From Hymenobacter terrenus (lineage in GTDB: Bacteria; Bacteroidota; Bacteroidia; Cytophagales; Hymenobacteraceae), in the NCBI RefSeq assembly GCF_000972495.1, contig NZ_LATM01000001.1:19240-83239 (forward strand): DNA of 64,000 bases, written 5' to 3'. Of the stretch, positions 27,049 through 36,821 are shown piece by piece; position 1 is the stretch's first letter; each line of letters starts with the position of its first letter. The notes beneath the pieces are model-generated. The model was not told the DNA's origin. It was given only the letters and a program-made list of their open reading frames with translations, and ran no database searches. Both the position numbers and the translations under genes were made by a program.

Positions 27049-27474
27049 TTACTGCTTCTGAGCAGGAGTTGCCGGAGCAGCAGGTTGGGCCGGAGCCGTA
27101 GCGGGCGCCGTGCTGCTGCCAGCAGGGGCCGGAGCACTGCCAGGGGCTGCGGCACCCGGAGCCGGTGCGCCAGGAGCAGGGGCCGGAGCCGGTAGCTTGG
27201 TTTCGAGGGCACGTTGCTGGTTCACACTACGAACGGGGCCACCGCCAGTCGAAGTCAGCATGTGCGTGCCGAGCGACAACACTACCAAACCGATGGCAAA
27301 GCCCCAGGTGAGCTTTTCGAGGAGGTCGCCGGTGCGTTTCACGCCCATCATGCTGGCCGCGCCGCCAGCGCTAAACTGGCTGGAGATTCCGCCGCCTTTC
27401 GGGTTTTGTGCCAGTACCACGAGGGCCAGCAGGAAGCACACAACGAGAATGAGGATAACGAGAGCAGTATACAT
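27049..27474 (-). CDS. secG: Protein translocase subunit SecG
   Basis: A 141-residue inner-membrane protein of the SecYEG channel. Helix 1 is LVILILVVCFLLALVVLAQ, then the conserved loop NPKGGGISSQFSAGGAASMMG, then helix 2 (TWGFAIGLVVLSLGTHML). The last about 55 residues are a Pro/Ala tail absent from most SecG proteins (which are about 75-110 residues). It is the last gene of the minus-strand run miaB, hypothetical, sigma-54 activator, lptE, TPR-like gene, secG. Confidence 0.95.
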   Translation of the reverse strand: MYTALVILILVVCFLLALVVLAQNPKGGGISSQFSAGGAASMMGVKRTGDLLEKLTWGFAIGLVVLSLGTHMLTSTGGGPVRSVNQQRALETKLPAPAPAPGAPAPGAAAPGSAPAPAGSSTAPATAPAQPAAPATPAQKQ

Positions 27475-27501
27475 GAGAGGCAGGAAAGCTGAGGAAGCGA
27501 A

Positions 27502-29046
27502 TTACGCCGGGGGTTGCAATTGTTGGATTTGGGCCGCAAAGTACGCCAATTTTTCCGGCTGTTTCACCATGAGCTTCTCATAAATCTCAATGGCTCGGGC
27601 CGTTTTGCCCTGACGCACGAAAATGCGGGCGAGATTTTCCGACACTAAGTCGGGCTCGGCGCGGGTGCTGCGCACGCTCAAGTCGGCCTGATGGTTGGCG
27701 GCGGGTGGCAGCATGGCGGGCCGTGTGAGACGGGGTTGGCGGCGCAGGAAGTTATTAATCAAGTCCAGCGAGGAAGGTAAGACCGGGGGCGGTGGGTAGT
27801 GAGTAGCCCAGTGGTCGAGCAGCAGCGGGTCGGGCTCGAAAAAAGCGCCCGGCGGCGGCAGCGGCGCTGCCGGCGGCTGAGCCACAGAAGCCAATGCCGA
27901 AGTATCTTCCGAAGTTTCAATGCTGTCCGCCAACAAGCTCAGTAGCTGCATAGAAAAACCCAGGCGGCTGCTTTCGCCGAAACCGTAGCCTATAGTATCA
28001 TCGCCGGTAAAGGCCACCGGGGTAAAAGCTGCGGGCCCTGGCGTGTTGTTTGTGCTCGTGAGGGCAATGAATTCCGGCAGTGGGTCTTTGCTACCCAGGC
28101 TCAGGGTAACGGCCGCCGCGGCCCATTCATCAACCAGGCCGGGTAACTCGTACGTTGGCACGAGCGGTGGCGGCGTCTCGGCCAAACCAAACTCAAACCG
28201 TGCTTCTCCTACCTCCACGGGCGGGCGGATAGCCGGTGCCTGAGCAGGCAAATCTCCCTCCGTTTCAGCTTCGGTCTCAAGGGTTAAAATTATTGCAGGC
28301 GCCGTATTAGCGGCGAGAATGTCAACGCCTTCCTGATCGAGAAATATGAAATTATCGGCTTCTTCTACGTTACTCACGGGCTCCGTTTCCGGCTCTATGG
28401 GTGCAGACAGCTCCTCAAATAGCGCTTCTTCCGGGGTGAGAGTACCTGCCGAAACCGGCTCGGCCAACTTATCAGGAATCTCTACCGAAGCCACAATTAC
28501 CAGAACAGGCTCTGCTACGGGCGTACTCACTGGGGCTTCCACGTCGGGCATCGGCTCAACCGTTGTTAGCGGCGTGGCTTCTATAGTCGGCGGAACTACT
28601 GCCGAAACCAAGACCTCCGATTCCGCGGCTGCCAGTTCGGCAGGCGATGGTACAGCTACTATAGAAGGCGCGGGAACTGCGATTGCTACGGCCGCAACCG
28701 CCTCCGTAGCAACTGCTGTTTGCGGTAGGATTGGTTCTTCTGTGGCTGCTGGCTCGACAGCGGCCGGGGCTACCTGCTCAATGAGGCGGCGGAGCAGAGT
28801 GCGGTCGGCGGCGTAGGTGGCGGCGCGGCGCAGCCGCTGTCCGGCTAGCATGGTGCCCTGGTCGTGCGCTGCTTTGGCCAGCAGCAGGTGCGCCGTCTGG
28901 CAGTAGGGAAAGGCCTGGGCTAGCTGTTCCAACTCGCGCACTTCCGCCGGGCCGAGGGCGGTGGTGTGGTCAAGAACGTGCAGAAGCGTGGCGCGGGTCA
29001 CAGAGGTAAAGGCGGCTTTGTAAGAGAAGCAGATTGAAGGAGTCAA
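27502..29046 (-). CDS. Conserved Bacteroidota protein with helical-repeat ends and acidic linker
   Basis: A 514-residue protein (499 if it starts at GTG 29001, which gives VTRATLLHVLDHTTALGPAEV and may be the true start). N-terminal residues 15-105 (ELEQLAQAFPYCQTAHLLLAKAAHDQG) and the C-terminal ARIFVRQGKTARAIEIYEKLMVKQPEK form TPR-like helices. The middle 300 residues are a low-complexity Val/Ala/Pro/Glu linker. No signal peptide, so cytosolic. It lies between lptE and secG on the same strand, a position such proteins occupy in many Bacteroidota. Likely a scaffold, with exact role unknown. Confidence 0.8.
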   Translation of the reverse strand: MTPSICFSYKAAFTSVTRATLLHVLDHTTALGPAEVRELEQLAQAFPYCQTAHLLLAKAAHDQGTMLAGQRLRRAATYAADRTLLRRLIEQVAPAAVEPAATEEPILPQTAVATEAVAAVAIAVPAPSIVAVPSPAELAAAESEVLVSAVVPPTIEATPLTTVEPMPDVEAPVSTPVAEPVLVIVASVEIPDKLAEPVSAGTLTPEEALFEELSAPIEPETEPVSNVEEADNFIFLDQEGVDILAANTAPAIILTLETEAETEGDLPAQAPAIRPPVEVGEARFEFGLAETPPPLVPTYELPGLVDEWAAAAVTLSLGSKDPLPEFIALTSTNNTPGPAAFTPVAFTGDDTIGYGFGESSRLGFSMQLLSLLADSIETSEDTSALASVAQPPAAPLPPPGAFFEPDPLLLDHWATHYPPPPVLPSSLDLINNFLRRQPRLTRPAMLPPAANHQADLSVRSTRAEPDLVSENLARIFVRQGKTARAIEIYEKLMVKQPEKLAYFAAQIQQLQPPA

Positions 29047-29209
29047 TTCCTGCTAATCTGCGCTGCGAACGAATTAACAGGGGCGCAACATTACGCTAAT
29101 TTACGCAAAGCCCCCCTCATTTACCGCCCAAATCCCCTGACTTTACCTTGAGTTTTTACGATTAGTTATAGCTTTATCTCAGTCTGCGAAAGCTCAACCA
29201 GTTCGGCCG

Positions 29210-29749
29210 CTACCAGTTAGCTACTGACTTATTAAAAATGTCGGTAATGATTTTCGTTGTAGTCGTGCGAACCGCGTTCGGGTCACTGTTGATGGTGGCA
29301 ATGTTCCGATTGCCCGGGTAGTCGTCGAAATTCTGAAAGATTTGCTCGAAGCTCTGCTTGTCGTCTTTCGTGTTGGTGAAACGGATTTTGACCTGAATAG
29401 TGAGGCGGTTGGAGCCGGCCTGGTCAAGGCCATTGACTTGTTGGACAGACGCGGGCGCAAAATCATATGCCACAATGTTGCCATCGAATTGCAAGTCGCC
29501 GTCGCGCGGGACCAGTTTGAGGTTGGTATTGCGCTGGAAGTAGTCTTTCAGGTCCTCGGTGAAGCGCTGGGTGAGGAAGGACGGCCCGGTGGGCGAGTTG
29601 TTTTGAATGGTAGAAATAGAAATGGTGCGCACGGCCGGGTCAATGTTGGTGCCATTGAACGAGTAGATGCCACAGCTGCTGAGGCCCATTAAAAGGCTAA
29701 GAGCTATTAGCGGAAAGCAAAAAGCCCTTTTACACTTGCTCCAAATCAT
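29210..29749 (-). CDS. LptE-family LPS-assembly lipoprotein
   Basis: A 179-residue lipoprotein. The signal MIWSKCKRAFCFPLIALSLL and lipobox GLSSC place it as a lipid-anchored protein, probably in the outer membrane. The body (YSFNGTNIDPAVRTISIST, FLTQRFTEDLKDYFQRNTNL, LQFDGNIVAYDFAP, INSDPNAVRTTTTKIITDIF) matches the Bacteroidota LptE-like family, thought to work with LptD in inserting LPS. The start overlaps the end of the sigma-54 activator gene by 20 bp, so the two are translationally linked. Confidence 0.88.
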   Translation of the reverse strand: MIWSKCKRAFCFPLIALSLLMGLSSCGIYSFNGTNIDPAVRTISISTIQNNSPTGPSFLTQRFTEDLKDYFQRNTNLKLVPRDGDLQFDGNIVAYDFAPASVQQVNGLDQAGSNRLTIQVKIRFTNTKDDKQSFEQIFQNFDDYPGNRNIATINSDPNAVRTTTTKIITDIFNKSVANW

Positions 29750-31022
29750 ACTGCTTCAGTTTACGGTACAAGGTGCGTTCCGAAATGCCCAAATCGTGGG
29801 CCGCGTACTTGCGCTTGTTGTTATGTTTTTTCAACGCCTTGAGTATCATTTCACGTTCCTTGACGTCCAGAGAGAGGGTTTCTTCCTCAGTTTCGTGCGG
29901 AATGTCTTCTACGGGCGCCTCGTCGTCATAGCTCGTTGGAGGCTCGGCATTGTAGGTGCTGGGCGGCGAGGGCAGGAAGTATTCGGCAGCTTGGCCGCTC
30001 TCAAACGCACCAGACGAAGGTGTATTGTTGAAGAGGTGGCTATTTTGGCGCAGTAATTCCTGGGCTTCGTGCGGGCGTTGGCCGGTGGCCATTTCCAGCA
30101 CCATTTTCTTCAGGTCCGTCATGTCGCGACGCATGTCGAACAGGATTTTGTAGAGCAAATCCCGCTCGGAGTAACCGGCCGTGGCGCCCTCGGCCGCGCC
30201 GGGGCCCAGCAGCATGGGCAGGCGGCTGGCCTGGTCCTGCGGCAGGTAGGGCGCCAAGCGGCGGGCATCCAGCTCTCGCTCGGTTTCGAGCACCGATATT
30301 TGCTCTGCTATATTCTTGAGCTGGCGAATGTTGCCGGGGAACCGGAAGCGCGTCAGGGCCTGTACCGCGTCGGGCAGTAGGGTGATGGGCCGGGTCCGGT
30401 AGCGCTCAGCCGAGTCTGAGGCAAACTTGCGGAACAGCAGGTAAATATCCTCGCCGCGCTCGCGCAGGGGCGGCACCGTGATGGGCACCGTGTTGAGGCG
30501 ATAGTACAGGTCCTCGCGGAAGGTGCCGGCCTGCACGCGGTCGAGCAGATTCACGTTGGTGGCGGCCACTACGCGCACATCGGTTTTCTGCACCTTGCTG
30601 CTGCCCACACGAATAAATTCGCCGTTCTCCAGCACGCGCAGCAGGCGGGCCTGGGTGCCGAGCGGCATTTCGCCGATTTCGTCCAGGAAAATAGTGCCGC
30701 CGTTGGTCACCTCGAAGTAGCCCTTGCGGGCTTCGTTGGCGCCGGTGAACGAGCCTTTCTCGTGGCCAAACAGCTCAGAGTCAATCGTGCCCTCGGGAAT
30801 AGCCCCGCAGTTGATGGCAATGAACTGCCCGTGCTTGCGCGGCGACAAGGCGTGGATAATCTTAGAAAATGACTCCTTGCCCGACCCGCTTTCGCCGGTG
30901 ATGAGCACCGTCATATCGGTAGGCGCGACCTGTGCAGCTACCTGAATGGCATAGTTCAGCGCGGGCGCATTGCCGATGATGCCGAACCGGAGCTTAATGG
31001 ATTGAATTTCTTGGCTGGTCAA
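29730..31022 (-). CDS. Sigma-54-dependent transcriptional activator (AAA+ and Fis-type HTH)
   Basis: A 430-residue protein without a receiver or sensor domain: the AAA+ domain starts almost at once. Motifs: Walker A GESGSGKE, ELFGHEKGSFTGA (GAFTGA loop that contacts RpoN, here GSFTGA), Walker B GGTIFLDEIGEM, and arginine-finger region PPLRERGEDIYLLF. The C-terminal EREMILKALKKHNNKRKYAA and LGISERTLYRKLKQY form the Fis-type helix-turn-helix. It remodels RNA polymerase-sigma-54 at promoters. Lack of a sensor suggests control by level or by a partner. It overlaps lptE by 20 bp. Confidence 0.94.
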   Translation of the reverse strand: MTSQEIQSIKLRFGIIGNAPALNYAIQVAAQVAPTDMTVLITGESGSGKESFSKIIHALSPRKHGQFIAINCGAIPEGTIDSELFGHEKGSFTGANEARKGYFEVTNGGTIFLDEIGEMPLGTQARLLRVLENGEFIRVGSSKVQKTDVRVVAATNVNLLDRVQAGTFREDLYYRLNTVPITVPPLRERGEDIYLLFRKFASDSAERYRTRPITLLPDAVQALTRFRFPGNIRQLKNIAEQISVLETERELDARRLAPYLPQDQASRLPMLLGPGAAEGATAGYSERDLLYKILFDMRRDMTDLKKMVLEMATGQRPHEAQELLRQNSHLFNNTPSSGAFESGQAAEYFLPSPPSTYNAEPPTSYDDEAPVEDIPHETEEETLSLDVKEREMILKALKKHNNKRKYAAHDLGISERTLYRKLKQYDLEQV

Positions 31023-31061
31023 GGCTAGATGGTATTTAAAGCGAAAGGTAGAAACCGCTTA

Positions 31062-31355
31062 TTATTCATGGCGAGCAAAAAAGTCCTCGAACTTTTTGTT
31101 TTTGCCAAATCCGCCGCTGCTTTGCAGAAACAATGTATCAGGCTCGTATTCATCAACTACTCCTAAAATCTTCCAAGGAAAGAATAGACTTCTCTCCTGG
31201 TAGAAGCGGTAATTCTTGTTTGAAATTTGGTCATTCTCAGCATCAACAAACACTCGCTCTATTTCTGCCTTATCAAGTTTGATGCGGAAGAAAGTTTCTA
31301 GCTCCAGTAGGGTCAGGCGGAGTTTTTCATCAATGAAAAGAATGCGAAAGACCAT
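31062..31355 (-). CDS. Hypothetical small protein between miaB and the sigma-54 activator
   Basis: A 97-residue protein whose start codon is immediately next to the miaB stop, so it is translated with miaB. It has no signal peptide or known motif. Mixed charged and aromatic residues (VFRILFIDEKLRLTLLELE, FYQERSLFFPWKILGVVDEY). Codon use is clearly more AT-rich than that of its neighbours, suggesting a later insertion into an otherwise conserved gene run. Confidence 0.7.
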   Translation of the reverse strand: MVFRILFIDEKLRLTLLELETFFRIKLDKAEIERVFVDAENDQISNKNYRFYQERSLFFPWKILGVVDEYEPDTLFLQSSGGFGKNKKFEDFFARHE

Positions 31356-32792
<1,437 letters not shown>

Positions 32793-32817
32793 AATAGAAG
32801 CGCGTTTCGGCGGAGTG

Positions 32818-32825
32818 CAAAGATA
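32818..32825 (-). promoter_or_regulatory. -7 promoter box for miaB
   Basis: TATCTTTG on the minus strand, 26 bp before the start codon. The likely promoter of the whole miaB-to-secG run. Confidence 0.5.
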
Positions 32826-33015
32826 TGGCAGCGCAACGCAAAATGACAGAATGGCAGAGCTTGTTGACGAAGAAAGAATCACATTTTCCGCCTTGCCAAC
32901 GAGGCGACGCGGCCGTGCAGCGGAGGCTGAGGAATGGCAGCGAGTGATTCGGCAGCGTTTCGTTCCGGCCTCGTTCGACGACGCAAGCCCCGGCCAGGCC
33001 TGCGGCCCGAATATG

Positions 33016-33035
33016 CCTTCCTCAGTTGAGGAAGG
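33016..33035. terminator. Small perfect hairpin after pabB
   Basis: CCTTCCTCA-GT-TGAGGAAGG, 16 bp past the pabB stop on the minus strand. It lacks a U-run, so termination is uncertain. The rest of 32826-33050 holds no gene. Confidence 0.35.
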
Positions 33036-33050
33036 GAGTTGCTCCTGCAA

Positions 33051-34352
33051 TCAAGCTTGCTGAATAACGGTTCCCAGTACTTCTAATAAGGCTTTGGCTT
33101 TGAGCAAGCACTCCGCATATTCCCGCTCGGGGTCAGAGTCGTAGGTGATGGCGGAGCCAACCTGAAAGCTGAGGTAGCCAGTGTCTTGCCGGTACTGGAG
33201 CGAGCGGATGACGACGTTGAATTCGAATTCGCCGTCGGGCCATACGTAGCCGATGCTGCCGCTGTAGAGGCCACGCCGGGTATTTTCGTAGTGCTCAATG
33301 AGCTGCATGGCCCTGATTTTAGGGGCGCCGGTCATCGAGCCCATCGGGAAGGTGGCGCGCAGCACGTCCTCCAGGTTGGCGTCGGGGCGTAGGTCGGCTT
33401 CTACGGTGGAAATCATTTGCCAGAGGTGGCGGAAAGGGTAGAGGCCGAACAGTTCGGGCACGCGCACGGTGCCGGTTTGGGCCACGCGGGCCAGGTCGTT
33501 GCGCACGAGGTCCACAATCATCAGGTTTTCAGCGCGCTCTTTTTCGTCGTGCAATAGGGTTTGCCGCTGCTGCTCGTCTTCGGCGAGTGTGGTGCCGCGC
33601 CGGATGGTGCCCTTGATGGGCTGGGAAATAATGCGCGGGGCGCGGTGGGCTAAAAACCGCTCGGGGGAGGCGCACAGCAGAAAGTGGTCGTGCCAGCGAA
33701 TGAAGCCCGCAAACGGAGCAGGCGAAGTTTCCATCAGCCGCCAAAAAACGTCTGCGGGGGCCAGCGTAACGTTTTCGGCATAAAATTCCTGGCACAGATT
33801 AAGTTCGTAGACTTCTCCATTCAAAATATCTTCGCGAATGGCTTCCACGGCGCGCAAATAATCGGCCTTCGCTAGCCGGGGCCGCAACAGGGGCACTTGC
33901 AGGGTGGGTCCGGCCGGCACCGTCTGCGCCAGAATTTGAGTTAATATGTCCGCTGTTTGCCCATGAATTTCTACCGCGTCGGCGCGCCATAAAAGCCAGG
34001 TCTGAGGCGTGAAGAAATGCAGCTGGGGCCAGGCAAATCCAGTGAAGTTCTGGCTGGTCAGAGCTTCAATGTCGTTTTTGGTATCGTAGGTGATAAAGCC
34101 ACAGCGCGGCCTAGGTGCGGGGGCTGGCTGGGCTAGTGCCCGTAGTTCGGCCAGCGAGCCAGCGGCAGTAGCTGCCTCCGTAGCCACGGCCAGCACGTGG
34201 TCGAAGGGGCCATGGGGATAAGCCAGCCCATTCGGTTCAAAGTAAGCACAGTGCAAAAAAGCGGCGGCCCAAGCCAGCGCCCGCCTGCGAAAATCAGCCG
34301 GCAAGTCCGAGAGGGGAAGAATAATGCAGGAAGCAGTGGATGGAGTGGACAC
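33051..34352 (-). CDS. pabB: Chorismate-binding enzyme, aminodeoxychorismate synthase component I
   Basis: A 433-residue protein of the TrpE/PabB family. The C-terminal chorismate domain has QPIKGTIRRG (the PIKGT form with Lys is typical of PabB, versus PIAGTR of TrpE), KERAENLMIVDLVRNDLAR, TFPMGSMTGAPKIRAMQLIE and GLYSGSIGYVWPDGEFEFNV. It makes 4-amino-4-deoxychorismate for folate synthesis, with glutamine amidotransferase PabA, which is not in the window. Starts at ATG 34352. Confidence 0.9.
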   Translation of the reverse strand: MSTPSTASCIILPLSDLPADFRRRALAWAAAFLHCAYFEPNGLAYPHGPFDHVLAVATEAATAAGSLAELRALAQPAPAPRPRCGFITYDTKNDIEALTSQNFTGFAWPQLHFFTPQTWLLWRADAVEIHGQTADILTQILAQTVPAGPTLQVPLLRPRLAKADYLRAVEAIREDILNGEVYELNLCQEFYAENVTLAPADVFWRLMETSPAPFAGFIRWHDHFLLCASPERFLAHRAPRIISQPIKGTIRRGTTLAEDEQQRQTLLHDEKERAENLMIVDLVRNDLARVAQTGTVRVPELFGLYPFRHLWQMISTVEADLRPDANLEDVLRATFPMGSMTGAPKIRAMQLIEHYENTRRGLYSGSIGYVWPDGEFEFNVVIRSLQYRQDTGYLSFQVGSAITYDSDPEREYAECLLKAKALLEVLGTVIQQA

Positions 34353-34421
34353 GGATTAATAAGCATGCCGCGTCAGAAAAGGCACGGCCATGGTGGTAAC
34401 AGGTAATGCGTTGAATTGGTC

Positions 34422-35993
34422 TTACCTCAGTTCGCGCAGAGCTAGGTTGGCTTTAGCATCGGTGCTATTTTTGTACTCGTGCCAGGGGTAATTCAGGGCT
34501 TTTTCGAAATAAAACCGCGCCTGCACCTTATTGCCCACCGACTGGGCTATATACCCTTGTTGCAAGGCGGCCTGGGGAGCATAATAATAGGGCGCCTTAG
34601 GGCCCGCTACGGTCTGCGTGCGCTCGAAGTAAAACCAGGCCGAATCGAGCTGGCCCAGCCCCTGGTAGGCGCGGGCGCGGCGGTAGGGCTCCTCAATCCG
34701 GTCGCGCCACAGCGTAGTGGGCAGCACGCGGAAGTTGTGGAGCGTGGCCAGCGCCTCCTGGTTGTAGCCGCCATCGGACTGCAGACGGGCGCGGGTGAGG
34801 ACGGGATGAAGACCCTGGGCCTCCTGGTAATAATGCTGGGCGTAGCTGTCTTCCTCCACGTCAGCAGGGCCGGGGAGATTGATTTGTGCGCGGTAGCGGG
34901 CCACCGCAGCGGTGGACTGTCCGCCCAGCCATGCCGCCAGGTAAAGCTTGAAAGCCGCATCCTTCCGGTAGTGCTGGCCCTTAAACTCGCGCAAAAACGT
35001 CAGGTTCTCCCGCTCCGAAGCCGCATAATCACCCCGATAAAGTAGTAGGTCGGCCGCCATGTGGTGCAGATAGGCGATGGGCAGATAGCCGGGGCCGGTA
35101 GGCCGGGCACGGTAAGCGGCCAACGCGGCCTCGCCCCGATGCTGGCGCTTATTGAGGCTCACAAGTAAGTAAGCAAATAGCAGATTATCAGGATGCTGAG
35201 TGGCCAGGCGCTCGGCCAAGCGGAGGGCTTCCTCGGGCTGCTTGTAGTAGCTTTCCCGAATCATGGCCAGGTAAATCTGACTTTCGGTTTGGAAATCGTG
35301 CGGCTGCGCGGCGGCCACGGCCAGGTTTTTCAAGCCAGTGTCGGCGTTGGCGGTCAGGCCCAGCAGGCGCAGGAGCCAGTGGTAGCCCTGCGGCAACGAC
35401 CCTACCGCGAACTGACAGACACCTAAAGTCTTACGAGCCGGAGTAAAGGTTGGATAATGCCGTACCACATCCTGCATCTGGTGGTAGCCGCTGCGCAGAT
35501 GGTACCCCCCTATGACTATGTGCTTAAACAGCATCTGGCTTAACCCCAGATGCAGCGTGATTTCGGCGCGGGCGTAATCGCGCATCGCGCTGGCAGGCGC
35601 TTTATCCAGGGTGGCCAAGCGGGCCTCCTGGCTGGCTTCTAAGGTCTCGTAGCGGTCGGCATCCTGAGTGACGAGGAGCTCGACAAAATCGGCGGTGTTG
35701 GCGACTAGCAGAGGAGCCGGCGCTGCTGGTGTGCTGACCAGCTCGGGCCTCAGCAGGTCGCGAGCGGGGCCGATGCGGAGCTTCAGAACCTCCGCATAAG
35801 CTCGGCGGCTATTAGCGGTGAGGGCTTGAGGTTTTTCGCTGCTGGTTTCTTGCTGAGTAGGCGCGGTGGGTGCCTGATGGGCCGCGCTGGTTGGCAAAGG
35901 CAATAGCGCCCCGGCCAAAGCCTCTACCATCAGCAGCACGACAAGCCGGGCATTGATTCGAAAAACAGCAACGTCGCTGAAGCAATAGAACAT
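34422..35993 (-). CDS. Exported TPR-repeat protein
   Basis: A 523-residue protein. A hydrophobic N-terminal stretch (INARLVVLLMVEALAGALLPL) is a signal or anchor sequence, so it is probably periplasmic. The rest is helical: repeated TPR-like units such as YYKQPEEALRLAERLATQHPDNL, RGDYAASERENLTFLREF, AYQGLGQLDSAWFYFERTQ and SVGNKVQARFYFEKALNY. TPR proteins of this layout act as binding scaffolds; the partner is unknown. The gene stands alone on the minus strand, just past the zinc-ribbon operon terminator. Confidence 0.82.
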   Translation of the reverse strand: MFYCFSDVAVFRINARLVVLLMVEALAGALLPLPTSAAHQAPTAPTQQETSSEKPQALTANSRRAYAEVLKLRIGPARDLLRPELVSTPAAPAPLLVANTADFVELLVTQDADRYETLEASQEARLATLDKAPASAMRDYARAEITLHLGLSQMLFKHIVIGGYHLRSGYHQMQDVVRHYPTFTPARKTLGVCQFAVGSLPQGYHWLLRLLGLTANADTGLKNLAVAAAQPHDFQTESQIYLAMIRESYYKQPEEALRLAERLATQHPDNLLFAYLLVSLNKRQHRGEAALAAYRARPTGPGYLPIAYLHHMAADLLLYRGDYAASERENLTFLREFKGQHYRKDAAFKLYLAAWLGGQSTAAVARYRAQINLPGPADVEEDSYAQHYYQEAQGLHPVLTRARLQSDGGYNQEALATLHNFRVLPTTLWRDRIEEPYRRARAYQGLGQLDSAWFYFERTQTVAGPKAPYYYAPQAALQQGYIAQSVGNKVQARFYFEKALNYPWHEYKNSTDAKANLALRELR

Positions 35994-36005
35994 GGCAAGG
36001 GCAAC

Positions 36006-36035
36006 AAAAAAGGAACGGCTATACCGTTCCTTTTT
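36006..36035. terminator. Bidirectional terminator after the zinc-ribbon gene
   Basis: GGAACGG-CTATA-CCGTTCC with A6 on the left and T5 on the right. Confidence 0.8.
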
Positions 36036-36059
36036 CAGTTAACAAGCAGAGGCTGAATA

Positions 36060-36821
36060 TTATGCCGTGCGGACTTCTACATCGGCCAGAATACGGCCGC
36101 AGTGCTCACACACAATGATTTTCTTGTGCGAAATAATGTCGGCTTGGCGCTGGGGTGGTACCGTGTTGAAGCAGCCGCCACAGGCGTCGCGGCGCACCAG
36201 CACCACGGCCAAGCCGTTGCGCACGTTGCCACGGATGCGAGTGTAGGCCGTCAGCAGGCGCTCTTCCACCGGTTTGGTGGCTTCCTCGCGCTGAGTCATG
36301 ATGGCGCGCTCTTCTTCCTCGTTTTCGGAAACGATGGTTTCCAACTCGCCTTTTTTGGTGTCGAGGTCTTTGCGGCGCTCCTCCAATTTTTGCTTTGTAC
36401 CGCTGATTTCGGCGTTTTTCACGTCAATCTGGTACTGGGCTTCTTTGATTTTCTTGTCGGCAATCTGGATTTCCAAGCGCTGAAGCTCAATTTCCTTGGC
36501 AATGGCTTCGAACTCGCGGTTGTTGCGGACGTTCTGCTGCTGCTCGTCGTACTTCTTAATGAGCGACTCGGCGTCTTTGCTGGCCTGCTTGCGGCTCTTG
36601 ATAAAGTCGTTCAGACCCTGAATCTCTTCGTCAAATTTCTTAACGCGCACTTCGTAGCCAGCAATTTCATCTTCCAAATCCCGAACCTCTTCGGGCAAAT
36701 CGCCGCGTACGCGCCGGATTTCATCGAGCTGCGAGTCGAGGTGCTGCAAGGTGAGCAGGGCTTCGAGCTTGGCGGCTACGGGAACGTCGGCGGGAGCCAC
36801 GGCGGCACTTTTAGCAGTCAT
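36060..36821 (-). CDS. Coiled-coil protein with C4-type zinc ribbon
   Basis: A 253-residue cytosolic protein. Residues 20-195 form a long coiled coil (LDDEIAGYEVRVKKFDEEIQ-type heptads, SLIKKYDEQQQNVRNNREFEAIAKEIE). The C-terminal ribbon RRDACGGCFNTVPPQ...IIVCEHCGRIL has four zinc-binding cysteines (CxxC...CxxC). This is the zf-RING_7 / CT398-like family, whose chlamydial member is reported to contact RNA-polymerase-linked partners; the role here is uncertain. It overlaps the upstream Nif3 gene by 11 bp, and the pair is conserved in Bacteroidota. Confidence 0.9.
   Translation of the reverse strand: MTAKSAAVAPADVPVAAKLEALLTLQHLDSQLDEIRRVRGDLPEEVRDLEDEIAGYEVRVKKFDEEIQGLNDFIKSRKQASKDAESLIKKYDEQQQNVRNNREFEAIAKEIELQRLEIQIADKKIKEAQYQIDVKNAEISGTKQKLEERRKDLDTKKGELETIVSENEEEERAIMTQREEATKPVEERLLTAYTRIRGNVRNGLAVVLVRRDACGGCFNTVPPQRQADIISHKKIIVCEHCGRILADVEVRTA

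Noticed and set aside
32815..33063. 82-codon plus-strand frame between miaB and pabB
   Set aside because: No leader or domain, lies antisense to the promoter of miaB and contains a hairpin.
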